In this document: in pieces, positions 21,062 through 24,438 of the stretch | How positions within the stretch are numbered: position 1 is the stretch's first letter | How the letters are laid out: each line of letters starts with the position of its first letter | Assembly (NCBI GenBank): GCA_964393215.1 | Contig: CAYMSW010000007.1 | Location: 1-24,438 of the forward strand | Direction of reading: 5' to 3' | Length of the DNA stretch: 24,438 bases | Source: CAYFNK01 sp964393215 | GTDB taxonomy: Archaea > Nanobdellota > Nanobdellia > SCGC-AAA011-G17 > PNOQ01 | Translations under genes and position numbers: made by a program | The notes under the pieces: generated by a model | The model's input: only the letters and a program-made list of their open reading frames with translations | Told to the model about the DNA's origin: nothing | Databases searched by the model: none

Positions 21062-22085
21062 CTTTATTAAAAACCTCTACAACTTTATCCATATCTCTTA
21101 TACTATATCTTTGATCTATTGGAATAGTTAAAATTTTTCCAGACAACTTCCAAGATTCTTCATGTTCTTTTCCAACATCTTCCGGCAATTCCCAATGTAC
21201 TGGAGGATAAATTTTATTCAAAATCAATTTGTTTCTAACTTCATCCCTACTCTCAACTAAAATAGGGCAACCAAGAGGACAGACTTCTTTCTTCAATTCA
21301 GGATAAAGAACTTTCACGCCCCCAACATTAGATAACTTACCTATTAAGTAAAAATAATTTCTCCTTCTCTTAGATATAATCTCATCAAAATCAAATTTAT
21401 TCAATAAATATTTAGAAAAACTAGACATTTTTGCAGGCCTAACATGTTCATCAATTAATTTATCTTCAGATTCAACAAACAATTTTCTCCAAAACTCCTT
21501 CAAAAAACTAATATTCTTAGAAAATCCAGCAATAGATCTATAAGAAACAAACTTAGATGGTGCATCAGACAACTCAACATCTTTTATTGCACCAAACAAA
21601 TAGGCACCATCGGGAATAGACAAAAACTTCCTATAGCTATTAAAAACAAAATCTCCAACGGGATTATGTTCAGTCAAAAAAGATTGAACATTATCTTCAA
21701 CCAATTTCACACCATTCTTCTCACATAAAGACTTTACCTCATTAAGTTTAGGTTGAATAAATCCAAAATAATTAACAATTAAAACAAAAGAAGGTTTCTT
21801 CTCAATCTTTTCAGACAAATCCTTAACATCAACTTCAAGATTCTCATCAACTTTATAAAAATCATACTTCACTCCATTCTCTTTAAACGGAATCAAAACA
21901 GAAGAACACAAATAAGAAGGAAGTAAAACCAAAGAATCAGAATCTAACTTCAAAGATTTAATTAAATAAGAAATACAGTCTCTGCCACTAAACAGAAGAA
22001 TTGAACCTGGGACAACGTTATTTCTCTCATTCTTAAAAACTAAATCTAAATCAATACTGAAATCTGAACCAATTTCCTTGACCAT
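21048..22085 (-). CDS. DegT/DnrJ/EryC1/StrS-family aminotransferase (divergent)
   Basis: The 345-residue protein keeps the family order: FSGRDCISYLI (32-42) for cofactor phosphate binding, LLPSYLCSSV (54-63), VNYFGFIQP (104-112), the PLP-ring aspartate D131 in LVEDNVQSF, and Schiff-base lysine K153 in NSYRKFLSIPDGAYLF. The RKFLxxPDGA context belongs to a divergent DegT branch, not the classic HxxKxxxxGEGG type. The enzyme probably aminates a keto sugar for the surface glycan. It begins one base after the neuC stop and ends inside the FemAB-like gene, so it is co-translated with both. In legionaminic-acid loci an equivalent aminotransferase (LegC) acts before NeuC/NeuB homologues, but no dehydratase partner (LegB) is visible in the window. 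Substrate assignment is therefore open. Confidence 0.85.
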   Translation of the reverse strand: MVKEIGSDFSIDLDLVFKNERNNVVPGSILLFSGRDCISYLIKSLKLDSDSLVLLPSYLCSSVLIPFKENGVKYDFYKVDENLEVDVKDLSEKIEKKPSFVLIVNYFGFIQPKLNEVKSLCEKNGVKLVEDNVQSFLTEHNPVGDFVFNSYRKFLSIPDGAYLFGAIKDVELSDAPSKFVSYRSIAGFSKNISFLKEFWRKLFVESEDKLIDEHVRPAKMSSFSKYLLNKFDFDEIISKRRRNYFYLIGKLSNVGGVKVLYPELKKEVCPLGCPILVESRDEVRNKLILNKIYPPVHWELPEDVGKEHEESWKLSGKILTIPIDQRYSIRDMDKVVEVFNKDGVR

Positions 22086-22086
22086 C

Positions 22087-23214
22087 TTAATAACTCATTT
22101 TCTTGTTCAATAACTTATCACCTAATTCAACACTCTCCAAAACATTAACAACATTTTCCTCAACACCTTCAGATTCATAAGGATTTTTCATATCTTTCAA
22201 ACTATCTTTAAATTCGTTAGATAATGCCTTATCAATAGCACTTTTTATCTCATCTTCATCATGTGAAACATCAATAACATTGTCTGCCCTCTCACGACTG
22301 CCCTCTCTAATTCCAATATTTACAAAGGGCAATTTGAACATCGGTGCCTCAGCAATACCTGAACTCGAATTCCCAACCATAACTGAAACATTACTTAATA
22401 ATCCCATATAAATTCCGGGCTCAAGATTCTTAAACACATGAAACTTGGGCAAATCTTCGTATTTCTTTACAACATCAACGATTTGATCAGAGCCAGGGTC
22501 TCCATTTGGGTAAATAATGACCGTTTCCTTACCTAAAGCACTAACTGCTCTCAAGGTAGTTTCCATTTGTTCAGCAGCAGATTCAACTTGAGTACTAACA
22601 GGATGTTGTATAACTAACAAAACATCTTCAGAAAAAGACAATCCAAGTTCTCTTTCAATCACTTCACGAGAAGCACAGTTTTTATACAAAGGAGTTCCGA
22701 CCATATGCACTCTCCACTGCTCCTCACCCATCTTTAATATTCTCTCTGCGCTTTCATCAGAACCTGGAAGATGTATGTGAGCAAGCTTTGTAGTAGCATG
22801 TCTTATAGAGTCATCAATTGAACCAGAAACATCCCCCCCACAAATATGAGCTACAGCTACATTCATACTAGCAGCAGCCATAACAACCACCAATTGCTCA
22901 AACCTATCACCTGCAATCAAAACCACATCTGGTTTTACTTCATCAAAATATTTTGACATCTCAGACATTAACTCAGAAGAAAACAGAAGAGTTCCTCTGC
23001 TCTCCTTTCTATAATCAAAAGAAGGAACAATCTTTTTAGAAATATTCAAACCAGACCCCTCTATAACTTTCAACGAATCATGATCTTCCCTCAAGTGAGT
23101 TCCTGTGACAACTAAGTGCAATTCCAAATTAGAACTCTCATTTATTGCTTTCAACGTAGAATACATATATCCAAAGTCGGATCTTGAACCCGTAAGAAAA
23201 ACTACCTTTTTCAT
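22087..23214 (-). CDS. neuC: Hydrolysing UDP-N-acetylglucosamine 2-epimerase (NeuC/LegG type)
   Basis: The 375-residue protein is a GT-B-fold epimerase with FLTGSRSDFGYM (6-17), G102-DRFE106, HICGGDVSGSIDDSIRHATTKLAH (123-146), QHP (203-205), G281-NSSSGIAEAP and GIREGSRERADNVI. The GGxxxGSIDxxIRHAxTKxAH segment marks the hydrolysing NeuC/LegG branch, which releases ManNAc or a 2,4-diamino-mannose derivative from a UDP-sugar for NeuB. In known NeuC the loop usually reads GGE; here it is GGD (D128), a conservative change that still supplies a carboxylate. The ATG overlaps the neuB stop as ATGA. The protein is cytoplasmic. I cannot tell whether UDP-GlcNAc or UDP-diNAcBac is the substrate; the DegT neighbour makes the second possible. 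Confidence 0.92.
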   Translation of the reverse strand: MKKVVFLTGSRSDFGYMYSTLKAINESSNLELHLVVTGTHLREDHDSLKVIEGSGLNISKKIVPSFDYRKESRGTLLFSSELMSEMSKYFDEVKPDVVLIAGDRFEQLVVVMAAASMNVAVAHICGGDVSGSIDDSIRHATTKLAHIHLPGSDESAERILKMGEEQWRVHMVGTPLYKNCASREVIERELGLSFSEDVLLVIQHPVSTQVESAAEQMETTLRAVSALGKETVIIYPNGDPGSDQIVDVVKKYEDLPKFHVFKNLEPGIYMGLLSNVSVMVGNSSSGIAEAPMFKLPFVNIGIREGSRERADNVIDVSHDEDEIKSAIDKALSNEFKDSLKDMKNPYESEGVEENVVNVLESVELGDKLLNKKMSY

Positions 23215-24326
23215 TCTAAATCATCAAAAGAGAATAGTTCATCCTTTCCCATATCTCTCTTAAGCCTTTTACCAACAACCTGCATAAACTTATTTGCTGG
23301 AATTCCCCTATTATCTGCACGCTTCATAACCAAATCCTCTTCCTTAATAATGCTCCCAGCCTGCAAACCACCTCTAACAACAACAGATTTCTGAACAACA
23401 GGCTTTATCTCAACCTCTCTTCCGGTTGGTTTTTTCTCAGACGAACCAGAAATTAAATCAAAAAATCCATCCCCTATTCTATCTCTAACATATTTTTCTC
23501 TCTCAGCTTCAGGAACTTTTTCAAGTTCCCTTATTTCTTGTACCATTTCTTTCAACTGATCTGGAGACAATGAAGCTTTATGATCCGGACCATAAGCCAA
23601 TCTATCATAAGTAAAATGCTTCTCAATAACAGTTGCTCCCAAAGCAACAGCAACCAAAGGAACATAAGTTCCCATCGTATGATCGGAATACCCAATCAAA
23701 GTCTCTAAATCATCTCTCATCGAAAGCATGGCTCTCAAATTAACATCTTCGAACCTAGTGGGATAATCTGTAGTGCAGTGTAAAAATACCACATTTTGAT
23801 TACCTTGCCCAAAAATAACTTCCTTGGCCGCTCTTACTTCATCAGTATCTCCCATTCCGGTAGAAACTACCAATGGTTTCCCAAGAGAAGCCAAAAACCT
23901 CAAATAAGAAAGATTAGTCAATTCTCCAGAACCAACTTTAACAATAGGAACACCAATCCTATCAACTAAAAACCTAGCACTTCCTTCTTCATCAGGAGTG
24001 GACATGAACATTATTCCTTTTTCGTCACAATATCTCTTTAACTCCTCAAAATCAGCATAACTAAGCTCCAACTTCTTTATCATATCAAATTGGCTCTCAT
24101 CTGCCCCCGTTTGCTCCTCTTGATATGTCGCTTTCATGGTGTCTTCAAGACACAGTTCCTCAGTTATCCATGTTTGAAAGTTAACTGCGTCAACACCTGC
24201 TTCTTTCGCTATATCTACTAATTGCTTTGCTTTCTCCACATCTCCATCGTGACATACTCCAGCCTCGGCTATTATGAAAACAGGTTGACCGTATCCAATC
24301 CTACCGTCAAGAATAGTCTCAATCAT
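23211..24326 (-). CDS. neuB: N-acetylneuraminate/legionaminate synthase (NeuB family)
   Basis: The 371-residue enzyme condenses PEP with a 6-carbon sugar to give a nine-carbon 2-keto acid. Its TIM barrel has IIAEAGVCHDGD (E21), K130 in IVKVGSGELTNLS, STGMGDTDEV, H216 in GYSDHTMG and H237 in IEKHFTYD (metal ligands), then GPDHKASLSPDQL. A C-terminal SAF (antifreeze-like) domain covers about 308-366, with KRADNRGI. Two residues differ from the usual motif: CHDG for NHNG, and VNFQ (N49) where most NeuB have VKFQ, the Lys being reported to bind PEP phosphate. I chose ATG 24326 over the adjacent TTG because a TATA-like box lies about 26 bases upstream. It is the first gene of neuB-neuC-DegT-FemAB. 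Confidence 0.93.
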   Translation of the reverse strand: MIETILDGRIGYGQPVFIIAEAGVCHDGDVEKAKQLVDIAKEAGVDAVNFQTWITEELCLEDTMKATYQEEQTGADESQFDMIKKLELSYADFEELKRYCDEKGIMFMSTPDEEGSARFLVDRIGVPIVKVGSGELTNLSYLRFLASLGKPLVVSTGMGDTDEVRAAKEVIFGQGNQNVVFLHCTTDYPTRFEDVNLRAMLSMRDDLETLIGYSDHTMGTYVPLVAVALGATVIEKHFTYDRLAYGPDHKASLSPDQLKEMVQEIRELEKVPEAEREKYVRDRIGDGFFDLISGSSEKKPTGREVEIKPVVQKSVVVRGGLQAGSIIKEEDLVMKRADNRGIPANKFMQVVGKRLKRDMGKDELFSFDDLE

Positions 24327-24347
24327 CAAAAAAAGAACCTAAAAACG

Positions 24348-24356
24348 ATTTATAAT
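24348..24356 (-). promoter_or_regulatory. TATA-like promoter of neuB operon
   Basis: Read on the minus strand the element is attataaat, centred about 26 bases before the neuB ATG at 24326. No ribosome site is seen between box and ATG, so the transcript is probably leaderless. Confidence 0.6.
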
Positions 24357-24360
24357 ACTT

Positions 24361-24393
24361 ATGAAAAAATCAAAATAAAAAAAGAAAGAGAAA
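24361..24393 (-). terminator. T-rich tract, likely archaeal terminator of the right-edge gene
   Basis: On the minus strand this segment is a pyrimidine-rich, mostly T tract (runs of seven, four and six T) directly after the TAA at 24394-24396 and just upstream of the neuB promoter. Archaeal RNA polymerase stops at such T-runs without needing a hairpin, and no hairpin is seen. Confidence 0.45.
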
Positions 24394-24438
24394 TTATCTT
24401 TTCTTCTTACTTCCGGAGCTCTTAGATACAAAGTATAT
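24394..24438 (-). CDS. C-terminal end of a minus-strand gene cut by the window
   Basis: The last 45 bases, read on the minus strand, give 14 open codons and a TAA: IYFVSKSSGSKKKR. The Ser/Gly/Lys-rich basic ending followed by a T-rich tract looks like a genuine protein C-terminus. Too little is visible to name it, and another minus-strand frame is also open here, so the frame choice rests only on the basic tail and the terminator-like tract. Confidence 0.35.
   Translation of the reverse strand: MYFVSKSSGSKKKR

Noticed and set aside
24222..24425. Plus-strand open frame at the right edge
   Set aside because: It lies over the neuB start and promoter on the other strand and its product is low-complexity Lys/Asn-rich.
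1..24438. CRISPR arrays, tRNA or rRNA genes, transposases and attachment sites
   Set aside because: None were recognised by eye on either strand, and the gene-free intervals are too short to hold most of them. A tRNA search program was not available.

Overview
The window looks like archaeal chromosome from an AT-rich genome, roughly one third GC by eye. A DPANN or Woesearchaeota-like archaeon is my best guess, but the lineage is inference. The evidence is TATA-like boxes about 24-33 bases upstream of many start codons with almost no leader (leaderless transcripts), very few Shine-Dalgarno sites, and dominant AGA and ATA codons. Nearly every base is coding. The content is one large accessory locus for building, activating and decorating a cell-surface glycan or lipid. 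No RNA genes, CRISPR arrays or insertion sequences were seen.

Layout. 2-2765 (+): a B12-binding-type radical SAM enzyme cut by the left edge, then a GT-B-like surface-carbohydrate transferase. 2731-4663 (-): two Gfo/Idh/MocA sugar oxidoreductases. 4774-6479 (+): a 45-residue membrane protein and a Wzx-type flippase. 6460-8894 (-): cytidylyltransferase-PEP mutase fusion and phosphonopyruvate decarboxylase. 9008-17101 (+): a sulfatase-like hydrolase, 2-aminoethylphosphonate (AEP) transaminase, ATP sulfurylase small subunit (cysD), a DUF2061 membrane protein, a HIT hydrolase, ATP sulfurylase GTPase subunit (cysN), an alkaline-phosphatase-fold enzyme, an HD protein, a SPASM radical SAM enzyme and a CDP-alcohol phosphatidyltransferase. 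17133-19975 (+): CMP-nonulosonate synthetase, class III aminotransferase and a PtmA-like dehydrogenase. 19964-24326 (-): neuB, neuC, a DegT aminotransferase and a FemAB/GNAT transferase. A few codons of another minus-strand gene lie at the right edge.

How the parts fit. PEP mutase, decarboxylase and transaminase complete the route from phosphoenolpyruvate to AEP. The cytidylyltransferase domain could make CMP-AEP and the CDP-alcohol transferase could attach it to a glycan or lipid. cysDN makes adenosine 5'-phosphosulfate, with no sulfate-reduction gene nearby, which points to sulfation or to an unusual use of that nucleotide. neuC, neuB and the CMP-sugar synthetase supply an activated sialic- or legionaminic-acid-like sugar, and aminotransferases, dehydrogenases and the FemAB-like enzyme would modify it. 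The flippase would export the product. The striking point is three chemistries for adding charged groups (phosphonate, sulfate, nonulosonate) side by side.

The + strand carries more A than T everywhere, and more C than G where genes lie on the minus strand. Plus-strand proteins are therefore rich in Lys, Ile and Asn, while minus-strand proteins are rich in Val, Asp, Phe and Ser.
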